From a virus, in IMG/VR virus record IMGVR_UViG_3300042526_000115, positions 1-24,942 of that record: a stretch of DNA of 24,942 nucleotides; one strand, written 5' to 3'. Position numbers and translations under genes: made by a program. Every line of letters begins with the position of its first letter. The stretch's first letter is position 1. The notes under the pieces are model-generated. The model made no database searches. It saw only the letters and a list, made by a program, of their open reading frames with translations, and was not told the origin of the DNA. Positions 11,719-19,805 of this stretch are shown here, one piece after another.

Positions 11719-12918
11719 ATGTTTCGCAGAACAACCGCCATAAACAAACTATTGGCTATGAAAGCCCGAAAGCGTGTTGTACAAGGTGGTACAAGTGCAG
11801 GGAAGACCTTTGGCATCATTCCAGTTGCGGTCATTGATTATGCAACTAAAAACCCAAGACACCTCATCACAGTAGTCGCTGAATCAATTCCAGCAGTAAG
11901 GAATGGAGCGGTAAAGATATTTCAAGACACTATGTTTGATACAAATCGTTGGATTGAAGACCATTGGAGAAGCAACCCGATGGAATACAAATTCTCAAAT
12001 GGTGCAATAGTTCAATTTACTGCTTTCGATTCAGTCGGTAAAGCCAAAGCAGCAGGAAAAAGGGATGTGTTATTCTTGAATGAAGCAAACCACATTGACT
12101 ATGACATTGCTGATGCGCTAATAACCAGAAGCAACACCATTTGGATTGATTACAATCCAGATAGACAATTTTGGGTACACGATGAAATATTGACTGAAGA
12201 GGATTCTGAATTTCTTTTATTGACCTACAAAGACAATGAAGCAATTCCTCCAGAAATACTTTCAGAGTTGAATATTAAGTTAGGTAAGGCTTATCACAAT
12301 CCATTAGGTGATAAAACAGACCCAAAGAACATCAAAAATGAATACTGGCATAATTGGTGCAGAGTGTACATTGATGGTGAAGTTGGCACATTGCAAGGCG
12401 CAATTTTTCAAAATTGGGAAATCGGTGAATTCGATGAGAGTTTACCGCACGTTTATGGGTTGGATTTTGGATTCAGTAATGACCCAGATTCATTGATTAA
12501 AATAGCAGTTGATAAGAAGAGGAGAGTAATATACTTGCAGGAGTGTATGTATAAGACTGGCAATAGCACCGAGCAATTAAGTGAATCGTTGAGGTTAAGA
12601 GTAAACCCCATCAATAGCATCATCGTTGCTGATTCTGCTGACCCAAGAACTATAAACGATTTAAGGCAACGCAATTTTAACGTAATGCCAGCGCAAAAGG
12701 GTAAGGATAGTGTGAGAAATGGAATCAAGCGAATGCAAGACTATCAAATAATTGTAACTGCTGATAGTTTAAACCTCATCAAAGAGTTAAGGAATTATAT
12801 CTGGCACGATAAGAAATCAGAAACACCTATTGATGCTTACAACCATCAAATTGACCCTGCACGTTACGGATTCGATTACCTTGTACCAGTATCCACATTA
12901 GCCATTGGTGGTGCTTAA
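11719..12918 (+). CDS. terL: Terminase large subunit (PBSX-type)
   Basis: A 399-aa packaging motor with an ATPase and a nuclease domain. Walker A is Gly23-Gly-Thr-Ser-Ala-Gly-Lys-Thr30. Walker B is Asp116-Val-Leu-Phe-Leu-Asn-Glu-Ala123, with the catalytic Glu after Asn as in PBSX-type terminases. The RNase H-like nuclease has Gly247-Leu-Asp249-Phe-Gly-Phe-Ser-Asn-Asp-Pro, Val303-Ala-Asp305-Ser-Ala-Asp-Pro, and a final Asn375-His-Gln-Ile-Asp379-Pro-Ala-Arg-Tyr, giving the expected acidic triad. It pumps DNA into the prohead through the portal and makes the terminal cut. All motifs are intact. Confidence 0.95.
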   Translation: MFRRTTAINKLLAMKARKRVVQGGTSAGKTFGIIPVAVIDYATKNPRHLITVVAESIPAVRNGAVKIFQDTMFDTNRWIEDHWRSNPMEYKFSNGAIVQFTAFDSVGKAKAAGKRDVLFLNEANHIDYDIADALITRSNTIWIDYNPDRQFWVHDEILTEEDSEFLLLTYKDNEAIPPEILSELNIKLGKAYHNPLGDKTDPKNIKNEYWHNWCRVYIDGEVGTLQGAIFQNWEIGEFDESLPHVYGLDFGFSNDPDSLIKIAVDKKRRVIYLQECMYKTGNSTEQLSESLRLRVNPINSIIVADSADPRTINDLRQRNFNVMPAQKGKDSVRNGIKRMQDYQIIVTADSLNLIKELRNYIWHDKKSETPIDAYNHQIDPARYGFDYLVPVSTLAIGGA

Positions 12919-12939
12919 AATGAATTATTTTAACGAAAT

Positions 12940-12972
12940 TTGCGAATATGAAAAGAATTATTAATACATTTG
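12940..12972 (+). promoter_or_regulatory. Promoter (TTG-N22-TACATTTG) before portal gene
   Basis: TTG at 12940-12942 and TACATTTG at 12965-12972, spacer 22 bases, in the 73-bp gap between terL and portal. It would start transcription near 12978, about 14 bases before the portal ATG, boosting head genes separately from terminase. Confidence 0.6.
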
Positions 12973-12995
12973 TCCAATATTTATTCAATAAATGA
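12948..12995 (+). CDS. Possible 15-codon mini-ORF coupled to portal start
   Basis: ATG 12948 begins a 15-codon frame (Met-Lys-Arg-Ile-Ile-Asn-Thr-Phe onward, a basic, hydrophobic peptide). Its TGA at 12993-12995 overlaps the portal ATG (ATGA). It would be translated only from transcripts begun at the terS promoter, since the 12940-12972 promoter starts inside it. Too short to prove as a gene. Confidence 0.25.
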   Translation: MKRIINTFVQYLFNK

Positions 12996-14290
12996 ATTTC
13001 ATTCAAAAGGTAGTTGGGAAAATAGCAAACAAAGCATTAAGCTATGCCAACACTATATCGTTGACCGAGCAGAACAGAGAAACAATCTGGAGAGAGTTTG
13101 GTGGTCTAATGCCATTGAATTGGGGAAATAGGGCTGATTTAATGATTAGGGAGGGCTATTCAGAGAATGTTGATGTTTATGCCATAGTTAAGAAAATAGT
13201 TGATGTAAGCAAATCTATACCTTGGGTAATTGAAAGGAAAAGAGTTGATGGTACTTGGGAGAAGATTTACAATACATCTTTGCACGAACTGATGGATGAG
13301 CCAAACAATTATAAGGGCTATACTTGGAATGATATCGAAGAGCAAACCTTACTTTACTTATTGATTACTGGCAATGTTTATTTAGTTGGTAATACTCAAT
13401 TTAATTCAAGATTGATTCAAGAATTAGATATATTACCAAGTTCAGCCATTAACATTTATAACCGCAACTTAAACTTTTTTATGCCCCAACTTGAATATCA
13501 ATTCAACTTTGGTGGCACATCAAGGGTATACACGCAAAATGAATTAAAGCACATTAAGTTCTACAATCCAAATCTACAAACCTTTGATTATGGATTAAGC
13601 CCTATTCAAGTTGCTGCATACGTTGTTAAGGTAGGAAATGAAAGATGGATTGCTGATGCAAGTATATTGAGCAACAAAGGTGTTGCAGGATTAATTAGTG
13701 ATAGTTCACAGTTACCAATGACACCAGATGAGGCAACAAGGGTAGATGCTGAATTGAGGAATCGTGTTGGAGGAGCGCATAACTTTGGTAAGATTATTAC
13801 CACAAACAAAGACTTAAAGTACATTCAAATAGGTATGTCACCAAGTGATATGCAGTTACTTGAGAAAGGAATAGTAAATACCAGAGCATTGTGTAATGTG
13901 TTCGGTATTGATGCAAAATTATTCAACGATACTGCTGCAAGCACGTTTAACAATAGTTTAGAGGCGCAAAAGAATATGTATACGAATTGCATCATTCCTT
14001 TATCTGATAAAATGGCAGAGGCATACACGCAATACTTATGCACTAATCACTTTCCAAGTCAACAAGTAAGAATGCGCCAAGACTTTAGCGGTGTCGAATG
14101 TTTGCAGGAAAACAAAATGCAGTTAGCAGACTTTAAAATGAAAGGCATATTTACTGCAAATGAAGTTCGTGTTGCAATGGGCAAACCTCCCATTACTGAT
14201 GACCCAAATGCAGACAAATTAATTATATCAACAACATTACAATCTACCATAGGCAATGAGCAAAACCAAAGCACAACTGGAAGCAATTAA
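12992..14290 (+). CDS. HK97-family portal protein
   Basis: A 432-aa portal protein of the HK97/PF04860 family. It forms the dodecameric ring at the capsid vertex through which DNA is packaged and to which the tail attaches. Visible family features are His98-Glu-Leu-Met-Asp-Glu-Pro-Asn105 before the first core helix, Leu-Leu-Ile-Thr-Gly-Asn-Val-Tyr (123-130), a Ser-Pro-Ile-Gln-Val-Ala segment, and the Phe-Gly-Ile-Asp-Ala-Lys-Leu-Phe region in the clip/wing part. The C-terminus is polar and Gln/Asn/Thr-rich. It lies between terL and the prohead protease, the usual order. Confidence 0.92.
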   Translation: MNFIQKVVGKIANKALSYANTISLTEQNRETIWREFGGLMPLNWGNRADLMIREGYSENVDVYAIVKKIVDVSKSIPWVIERKRVDGTWEKIYNTSLHELMDEPNNYKGYTWNDIEEQTLLYLLITGNVYLVGNTQFNSRLIQELDILPSSAINIYNRNLNFFMPQLEYQFNFGGTSRVYTQNELKHIKFYNPNLQTFDYGLSPIQVAAYVVKVGNERWIADASILSNKGVAGLISDSSQLPMTPDEATRVDAELRNRVGGAHNFGKIITTNKDLKYIQIGMSPSDMQLLEKGIVNTRALCNVFGIDAKLFNDTAASTFNNSLEAQKNMYTNCIIPLSDKMAEAYTQYLCTNHFPSQQVRMRQDFSGVECLQENKMQLADFKMKGIFTANEVRVAMGKPPITDDPNADKLIISTTLQSTIGNEQNQSTTGSN

Positions 14291-14327
14291 GATTAAGAAA
14301 TTAGCAACTAAAATCGTAAAGAAATGA
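14256..14327 (+). CDS. Possible 23-aa basic mini-ORF bridging portal and protease
   Basis: ATG 14256 opens a 23-codon frame out of phase with the end of portal. It is strongly basic (Met-Ser-Lys-Thr-Lys-Ala-Gln-Leu at the start, many Lys after). Its TGA at 14325-14327 overlaps the protease ATG (ATGA), so it may couple portal and protease translation across the 33-bp gap. Coding status is unproven. Confidence 0.35.
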   Translation: MSKTKAQLEAIKIKKLATKIVKK

Positions 14328-15166
14328 AGTTACCAAAATTCAATGATAAGAGTGAGAAGTGGGCTTTCTTGAAGAAGAATAAAGACCTCATCATTGCTGA
14401 AAAAAAGGCTGCAACAAAGTATGCTGATTGTATTGCTTATTCATTACCAACTGAATATAAAAAAGATGGTGTAACGAAAGCAATGATAGATGACATTGAT
14501 ATGCCAGATGAGGTTGAGGTTATTACTGCGAAAGTGGTAATCAACACAACTAACATTGTGGATAGTCACGATGACTGCCACATTCAAGGCATTTGGAAGA
14601 AGTCACTAAATGAAACCAAATCATTCTACCTATTGCAGGAACACAGAATGGCATTTGATAAAGTTATAAGTGATACCATCATTGCAAGTACAAAAAAAAT
14701 GACTTGGGATAAGTTAGGATTTCCAGAGTTACAAGGTGATACTGAAGCATTGATTTTTGAGGCTGAAATAAGCAAGGATAGGAACGAATTTATGTTTAAC
14801 CAATACATTAATGGTTGGGTAAAAGAACATTCAGTAGGGATGAGATATATCAACTTATATTTGTGCATCAATTCCACATCTAAACAGTTTATGGAAGAGA
14901 AAGCAAATTGGGATAAATATTACCCAATGGTAGCGAATAAAGACTATTTAAAAGAAGATGAATATTTTTGGGCAGTAACAGAAGCTAAAATTATTGAGGG
15001 TAGTGCAGTATTAAAGGGCAGTAACTATGCAACACCTACAATGAGTGTAACTATACCAAAAGAAAATATTGAGCCGTTGAATGACACTCAACAATCCGTA
15101 GCCGAGCAATCACTACAAAAACAAAAACAAAAACAATTTTTTATTAATCTCACAAAAAACATTTAA
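14324..15166 (+). CDS. HK97-type prohead protease (putative)
   Basis: A 280-aa protein in the protease slot between portal and capsid. It has the expected pair: Leu-Leu-Gln-Glu-His107 in a mid-domain strand, and Glu-His-Ser170-Val-Gly-Met-Arg in the position of the Ser-x-Gly-Phe nucleophile segment of HK97-like (U35) proteases. Those proteases cleave the capsid delta domain during maturation. An insertion separates these regions more than usual, and the tail is Gln/Lys-rich (Lys-Gln-Lys-Gln-Lys-Gln), as often seen where proteases interact with the assembling shell. Sequence similarity is weak, so the call rests on motif plus gene order. Two bases separate it from the capsid gene. Confidence 0.72.
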   Translation: MKLPKFNDKSEKWAFLKKNKDLIIAEKKAATKYADCIAYSLPTEYKKDGVTKAMIDDIDMPDEVEVITAKVVINTTNIVDSHDDCHIQGIWKKSLNETKSFYLLQEHRMAFDKVISDTIIASTKKMTWDKLGFPELQGDTEALIFEAEISKDRNEFMFNQYINGWVKEHSVGMRYINLYLCINSTSKQFMEEKANWDKYYPMVANKDYLKEDEYFWAVTEAKIIEGSAVLKGSNYATPTMSVTIPKENIEPLNDTQQSVAEQSLQKQKQKQFFINLTKNI

Positions 15167-15168
15167 AA

Positions 15169-16464
15169 ATGAAAAGTAAATTTGAATTATTCCTTGAAAC
15201 AAAAGGATTAAACACCATATCTTTCGCAAGTCAAGAAGCAGAAGAAATGGCAAAGTTGTATAACGAATACAACGAAGAAGCAAGAAAAGCATTAGAAGAT
15301 GCAGTATCTAAAAGCGCAAGCAAAGAAGATATCGAATCTTTGAAATCAGAACTTGCTACTGCTCAAAAAGAGCAAATGGTACAATTGAACAAAACATTGA
15401 AAGAATATGGTTTGGCAATTGAGAAATTAAACAAAGATAACCAAGCAAATTCTTTAACTGCTCAAGCATCTGATATCAGAAAGGCATTAGAGGAAAACAA
15501 AGCAAACTTGACAAAGTTGAAAGACCTTGATAAATCTGCTGCTCACGGTGCTGGTTTCTCTTTCAAGGCTGTTGGTGATATGTTAGAATCTACTAACATT
15601 AGCGGTGGTAATGTGCCAGTTGAACAACGTATTGCAGGCTTAAACTTAATTGCTACACGCAGACCAAGACTAATCGATTTATTCGCTAAAGGTCAAGCAG
15701 CAAGTAACATCATTTCTTGGGTTTACCAAGCAAACAGAGATGGTGCTGCTGGTGGAACTGCTGAAGGCGCAACAAAGAATCAAATTGATTTTGATTTAGT
15801 AGTTGCATCTCAAGCGGTTGTAAAGCGTACTGCATTCATAAAGGTATCTACAGAAATGTTAGATGACATTGATTTTATCGAAAGCGAAATCAGAAATGAG
15901 TTGATGCGTTTATTGATGTTAGATGTTGAGAATACATCTTACTCTGGTAACGGAACTGCTCCTAATTTAAATGGTATCAGAACAGTTGCAACTGCGTTTG
16001 CTGCTGGTACATTTGCAGGAACAGTTGACAATGCTAATAGTGCCGATGTACTTGTTGTAGCTATGAATCAGATTGCAATTGCTAATCAAGAAGCACCTAA
16101 CGCAATATTGATGCATCCTTCAGACATCGCAGCATTGAAGTTAATGAAAGTATCAGCAACTGATAAGCGTTATGTTGACAGATTGCTTTATGTTGGTATG
16201 GAGTTAACACTTGATGGTGTTCCGATGATAGGAAGCACATTAGTGACTGCTGGTACATATCTTGTAGGTAACTTTAATTTGTCTGTTTTATATCAAAAGC
16301 AAGGTGTTATGATTAACATCGGATTAGATGGTAATGACTGGACAAAGAATATGCGTACAATCATTGCAGAATGGAGAGGTGCATTAGTAACCAAGAATAA
16401 CGATAGAACTGCATTCGTTAAGGGTACATTTGCAACTGACATTGCTGCATTAGAAACTGCTTAA
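15169..16464 (+). CDS. HK97-fold major capsid protein
   Basis: A 431-aa capsid subunit. Residues 1-about 125 are a charged coiled coil, the delta domain that acts as an internal scaffold and is cut away by the protease. The shell domain follows, with an N-arm (Val-Pro-Val-Glu-Gln-Arg-Ile near 150), an E-loop region rich in Gly/Ala (Gly-Ala-Ala-Gly-Gly-Thr-Ala-Glu-Gly-Ala), and the Lys-Val-Ser-Thr-Glu-Met-Leu-Asp-Asp segment before the spine helix. A later Leu-Met-His-Pro-Ser-Asp segment begins the A domain. The Gly-Asn-Gly-Thr-Ala-Pro-Asn-Leu-Asn-Gly-Ile motif is characteristic of HK97-family capsids. Position after the protease supports the call. Confidence 0.93.
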   Translation: MKSKFELFLETKGLNTISFASQEAEEMAKLYNEYNEEARKALEDAVSKSASKEDIESLKSELATAQKEQMVQLNKTLKEYGLAIEKLNKDNQANSLTAQASDIRKALEENKANLTKLKDLDKSAAHGAGFSFKAVGDMLESTNISGGNVPVEQRIAGLNLIATRRPRLIDLFAKGQAASNIISWVYQANRDGAAGGTAEGATKNQIDFDLVVASQAVVKRTAFIKVSTEMLDDIDFIESEIRNELMRLLMLDVENTSYSGNGTAPNLNGIRTVATAFAAGTFAGTVDNANSADVLVVAMNQIAIANQEAPNAILMHPSDIAALKLMKVSATDKRYVDRLLYVGMELTLDGVPMIGSTLVTAGTYLVGNFNLSVLYQKQGVMINIGLDGNDWTKNMRTIIAEWRGALVTKNNDRTAFVKGTFATDIAALETA

Positions 16465-16468
16465 TTAA

Positions 16469-16684
16469 ATGAGCAAAGTAAAATCTAAAGAAGTAGTAGC
16501 GGAGGCACAAACCTCTGCTGCTGCTCCTTCTGAAAAGAAATCAGAAGCGAAATTGGCAACGCAATCGACTAAAGAAGTTGAGGTTGTTATTGTCAAAGAT
16601 TTTAATGGCTTAAAAGCAGGAGAAAAAATAGTTGTATCTGAAAATATTGCTGAATTATTAACTAATAAAGGGCTTGTAAAATAA
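16469..16684 (+). CDS. Small head-region protein, hypothetical
   Basis: A 71-aa protein with two parts. Residues 1-35 are Ala/Ser/Lys/Glu-rich and probably disordered. Residues 36-71 form a compact domain (Val-Val-Ile-Val-Lys-Asp-Phe-Asn-Gly-Leu-Lys-Ala-Gly-Glu) ending in Lys-Gly-Leu-Val-Lys, a pattern seen in small phage proteins next to capsid genes. It may decorate the head or aid its assembly; this is inference from position. Four bases separate it from the capsid gene. Confidence 0.7.
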   Translation: MSKVKSKEVVAEAQTSAAAPSEKKSEAKLATQSTKEVEVVIVKDFNGLKAGEKIVVSENIAELLTNKGLVK

Positions 16685-16685
16685 T

Positions 16686-17192
16686 ATGGGAATTCTAATA
16701 TCAGCCTCCGATTTCATAGGCGAAAATAAAATAGCAACGGATGTGTTTACGGATGCTGAATTAGATAATTTCATTACGCTATACGAGTCAAAATTACTTT
16801 ATGAGTTATTAGGCATTGAGTTGTATATTTTATTCATTGCAGACCTTGTTGCAGGTGTGCCACAGACTGCGAAGTATGTGACCATTTACGATGCATTTGT
16901 AAAGGAAATAGATGATGAGATGATTACAAGTGATGGTATGAAAGTTATGTTGGTTAAATGGGTATTTTTCCACTACGTTAGAACGCAGCCACAGACCAAT
17001 ACCATTCAAGGTAACACACAAAGCGAAGGCACTATTAATATGCCCAGCGCAATGAGTTACACATCATTAGTCATTGATTACAACAAGATGATTCTAACAT
17101 TCAAAGCAATTCAAGCCTATATCGAATCTGTAAAAGATGCCGATTATCCTACATTCAAAGGTGTTTATAAAAATTATATGTCGTGGGCTTAA
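16686..17192 (+). CDS. Putative head-tail connector (adaptor) protein
   Basis: A 168-aa mostly helical protein. Its start (Ile-Ser-Ala-Ser-Asp-Phe) and a helix with Ile-Thr-Leu-Tyr-Glu-Ser-Lys-Leu-Leu-Tyr-Glu-Leu-Leu-Gly resemble the beginning of adaptor proteins that bind under the portal. Position after the capsid genes supports a head-completion role. No catalytic motif. The gene begins one base after the previous stop and overlaps the next by 10 bases. Family assignment is by position and helical pattern only. Confidence 0.6.
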   Translation: MGILISASDFIGENKIATDVFTDAELDNFITLYESKLLYELLGIELYILFIADLVAGVPQTAKYVTIYDAFVKEIDDEMITSDGMKVMLVKWVFFHYVRTQPQTNTIQGNTQSEGTINMPSAMSYTSLVIDYNKMILTFKAIQAYIESVKDADYPTFKGVYKNYMSWA

Positions 17193-17866
17193 TAACTACT
17201 AAAGACCATATTAAAAATGTTGTTGATGCAATCAATAAAACGATTGTAGTTAATTCCGTTGTTGCCGATGGTAGCAACTGGAAACTGATGACAACAAATA
17301 CGAAGTGGGCAACCTTTGGTAAAATATTAAGTGGCAAAGTGATTAAAGAGGTTGTATTCAACGAATCAATCACTATCGCAGCAGCTACCCAGCCAACTAC
17401 TGGCATCTATAATTTAGCAGCACCATTCTTTTATTTTGGAACATTTTTAGAAACCAATTCAGAGTTGATTAAGGTGTCAAGCAGTAACAATAAATTACCA
17501 TTGATTTACTTGCATATGAACGCACCAGAGAGATTTGCTGATGAGGAATCTACTATTGATTTTGAAAGTGATTGCGCTATCTATTTTCTTGTTGATGCCG
17601 ACCCAAAGAATTGGTTGAGGTCAACACATTTAGAGCAGGCAATTAAGCCAATGAAATCATTATGTTCCGAGTTTATTCGTTCTTTATTTGCGTATAGTAG
17701 AACTAACGCAAGCAACAAGATTACATACGTTGAAAATGATTATGCTAATTTCGGTAAGGTGCAATGGGAGGGAGTGAAGAGTCAAATCTTTGCGGACAAT
17801 ACCTCTGGTACTGAACTGCTAATTAAAATACCATTCAACAAATGTTTTTCCTGCTGCGAAAATTAA
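17183..17866 (+). CDS. Putative neck or tail-completion protein (GTG start)
   Basis: A 227-aa protein; the best start is GTG 17183, overlapping the end of the connector gene, since the first in-frame ATG would remove about 35 residues. It contains Asn-Ala-Pro-Glu-Arg-Phe-Ala-Asp-Glu-Glu-Ser-Thr followed by beta-strand segments and Phe-Leu-Val-Asp-Ala-Asp. It ends in a cysteine-containing tail (Cys-Phe-Ser-Cys-Cys). Genes between the connector and major tail protein usually encode head closure or tail terminator proteins; which of the two cannot be told from sequence. Confidence 0.55.
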   Translation: MGLITTKDHIKNVVDAINKTIVVNSVVADGSNWKLMTTNTKWATFGKILSGKVIKEVVFNESITIAAATQPTTGIYNLAAPFFYFGTFLETNSELIKVSSSNNKLPLIYLHMNAPERFADEESTIDFESDCAIYFLVDADPKNWLRSTHLEQAIKPMKSLCSEFIRSLFAYSRTNASNKITYVENDYANFGKVQWEGVKSQIFADNTSGTELLIKIPFNKCFSCCEN

Positions 17867-17898
17867 AACAAATTATTAATATTTAAAACAAAAACAAT

Positions 17899-18849
17899 AT
17901 GTCATTATGTTCTTGCGATGTGTCGCTACAAAACACAGGTTCACCAAGTTGCTCACCAATTATGGGTGTTGCAGCAAATTTTATTTTAGTTCCGTTAATT
18001 GCCAACGATGGTACATTTAACTACATTGACCCAACTGCTACATTAAATGATGCATACTTTACTGCATTAATTAACGAAGCAGATGATTCAAAGCGTTGGT
18101 ATCCAACTGGCAAATTAAAGAATGTTACTACTGATAGAGCAGACCCTATCTTGGAAACATTTGAAGATGGGTCAAGCGTATTCATTCGTGATGGTATCAG
18201 AAACTTTACTGCTATGATTATCAAAGGTAGCTTTGAACTTGCAAAACAATTCAACGCTAACAGATGTTCAACATTTGGAATCTTTATCGTTGATTTGGAT
18301 GGTAACATTTTAGGAACTACCAAAACTGGAAGTAACTACCTTTACCCTATTGCGTGTGATGCTGCTACTTTCTATGCAAAGCCAGTATTCACAACTGATA
18401 CAACTATCCAAAAGATAATGTTGATGGGTCAATGGGATGTTTTACAAAAGGATGATGATTTAAGAATGATTTCTGCATCTTCAATCTCTGCTGCTAACAT
18501 CGTTAACTTGAAAGGTCTTATCAATGTTTATGCTACTATTATCAGCACAAGCACTACTACAATGGTAGTTGACCTTTATGCTAAAGTTGGTGATATGGCT
18601 AATAACTACAGAATCGAAGGTCTTGTTACTGCTGATTTCGTTTCAAGTGATACTGGTTCAACAAGTAAAATGTATAATATTACTGATGCATCTGATGTAA
18701 CTGTAACTGCTGCTGAAAGCACAACTGTTGATGGTCGCTATACATTGACTTATACTGCTCAAACTGTTGCAGATGTGTTACAACCATTAATCAAGAAGAA
18801 TGGTCTTGATGGTGTTACAATGATTGGAACAACTGGTACTGTAATTTAA
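17899..18849 (+). CDS. Putative major tail tube protein
   Basis: A 316-aa protein placed where siphoviruses encode the tail tube subunit. The N-terminus has a cysteine group (Cys4, Cys6, Cys18) with Gly-Ser-Pro-Ser-Cys-Ser-Pro-Ile-Met-Gly-Val, which I recall in Bacteroidota phage homologues. A beta-rich core includes Lys-Arg-Trp-Tyr-Pro and Phe-Glu-Asp-Gly-Ser. The C-terminal third (from about residue 215) is Thr/Ser/Val-rich and may be an added beta-sandwich domain. No enzymatic motif. A terminator and a new promoter directly follow, so it may be expressed at a different level from downstream tail genes. Confidence 0.65.
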   Translation: MSLCSCDVSLQNTGSPSCSPIMGVAANFILVPLIANDGTFNYIDPTATLNDAYFTALINEADDSKRWYPTGKLKNVTTDRADPILETFEDGSSVFIRDGIRNFTAMIIKGSFELAKQFNANRCSTFGIFIVDLDGNILGTTKTGSNYLYPIACDAATFYAKPVFTTDTTIQKIMLMGQWDVLQKDDDLRMISASSISAANIVNLKGLINVYATIISTSTTTMVVDLYAKVGDMANNYRIEGLVTADFVSSDTGSTSKMYNITDASDVTVTAAESTTVDGRYTLTYTAQTVADVLQPLIKKNGLDGVTMIGTTGTVI

Positions 18850-18866
18850 TTTAAACATTCAAACAC

Positions 18867-18899
18867 AAAAGCCTTTGCAGAGATGTAAGGGCTTTTTTT
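18867..18899 (+). terminator. Intrinsic terminator after major tail gene
   Basis: AAAAGCC at 18867-18873 pairs with GGCTTTT at 18890-18896, extended by TT/AA with a bulged G, then a run of seven T (18893-18899). It lies 17 bases after the stop codon. Confidence 0.7.
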
Positions 18900-18908
18900 A
18901 TATCTTTG
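18875..18908 (+). promoter_or_regulatory. Promoter (TTG-N23-TATCTTTG) giving a likely leaderless mRNA
   Basis: TATCTTTG at 18901-18908 lies five bases before ATG 18913, and TTG at 18875-18877 is 23 bases upstream of it, inside the terminator. Bacteroidota start sites fall roughly 5-7 bases after the -7 box, so transcription would begin at or next to the start codon. Confidence 0.6.
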
Positions 18909-18912
18909 CAAT

Positions 18913-19371
18913 ATGTGGAATCTTGAAGTAATTGCACGAAATGTCAAGAAATTAAACGAGGAAACTGCGTTTAAAAAGGTTATTAGCACTCCAGCCATAC
19001 AACTTGAGGCTATTAGATTGAATCGTGATGAGCAGCTATTTAAAAGGGGTGTAGATGTGTTTGGTGTGTCGATGAGGTCACAATATGCCAGAGGAAGCAA
19101 TGTTTATGCTGATTACACTATAGCAATTAAAAATGATAAAAATCAGCCCACAGATAGAGTCACTTTGCGTGATACTGGCGCAATGTATCGAACATTTAAG
19201 ACCAAAATAGTTGGTGATGAGTTGATGCTGGATGTTGATTCAATAAAAGAGGGCAAAGACCTGCAAAAAACTTGGGGACAATTCGTAGGTCTTGATGAGT
19301 TTAGCAAAGAAATATTAATAGAGAAATCAAAACCAATAGTTTTAAACTATGTTAAGAACACAATTTTATAA
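18913..19371 (+). CDS. Hypothetical tail-region protein
   Basis: A 152-aa protein starting at ATG 18913, just after a promoter. Residues about 85-110 (Val-Thr-Leu-Arg-Asp-Thr-Gly-Ala-Met-Tyr-Arg-Thr-Phe) recall the Leu-x-x-Thr-Gly-x-Leu segment of phage virion morphogenesis or tail-completion proteins. The C-terminal part is helical. Located between the major tail and tape measure genes; a tail completion role is possible but not established. Its end overlaps an alternative start of the next gene. Confidence 0.6.
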   Translation: MWNLEVIARNVKKLNEETAFKKVISTPAIQLEAIRLNRDEQLFKRGVDVFGVSMRSQYARGSNVYADYTIAIKNDKNQPTDRVTLRDTGAMYRTFKTKIVGDELMLDVDSIKEGKDLQKTWGQFVGLDEFSKEILIEKSKPIVLNYVKNTIL

Positions 19372-19384
19372 CAACATTGACACA

Positions 19385-19801
19385 ATGCCCATCTATAACT
19401 ACTTACAAGTTGTTGAGCAGGGCAACAAGAAAGCATTGATACGCAAATGGGGATTATTTAAGCGAAATTTTACCATTGCATTTGAAGAAATCCAGCGACA
19501 ATTAGTCAATAGATTTGGCATTGCGGAAAGTTATATGGATGTGCTTGAAAAAAGGCGAGAAATAGCGTGTTTGCAGATAGATTTGCACGTTACTGATGAT
19601 AGGTTCAACAAAACACTAATTGGCATTGCAGAAGCAGAATTAAAAGAGTTAACAGACCGCAAAAGTTCAACTACTGATGAGATAAAAGATTATTTAGAAA
19701 AATATAAAGGATTTCACTTATCTTTGCATACAATTACAGTTGCAGAGTGGTTTGGTTACGTTAAGAATTATTCAAAGCAGCAAAAACAAATAAAAGCATA
19801 G
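19385..19801 (+). CDS. Hypothetical protein in tail-chaperone position
   Basis: A 138-aa helical protein. I chose ATG 19385 (Met-Pro-Ile-Tyr-Asn-Tyr-Leu), which leaves a 13-base gap after the previous gene; ATG 19349 would give 12 more residues with a 23-base overlap. It contains Arg-Lys-Trp-Gly-Leu-Phe-Lys-Arg and a charged helical middle. It lies directly before the tape measure gene, the usual place of tail assembly chaperones, but no slippery frameshift site was noted. It ends in TAG, the only one among the genes listed. Confidence 0.6.
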   Translation: MPIYNYLQVVEQGNKKALIRKWGLFKRNFTIAFEEIQRQLVNRFGIAESYMDVLEKRREIACLQIDLHVTDDRFNKTLIGIAEAELKELTDRKSSTTDEIKDYLEKYKGFHLSLHTITVAEWFGYVKNYSKQQKQIKA

Positions 19802-19805
19802 TAAA

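Noticed and set aside
13606-14286. Three adjoining minus-strand open frames opposite the portal gene
   Set aside because: They lie antisense to a well-supported portal gene, have no recognisable domain, and lack promoters or leaders like those of real genes here.
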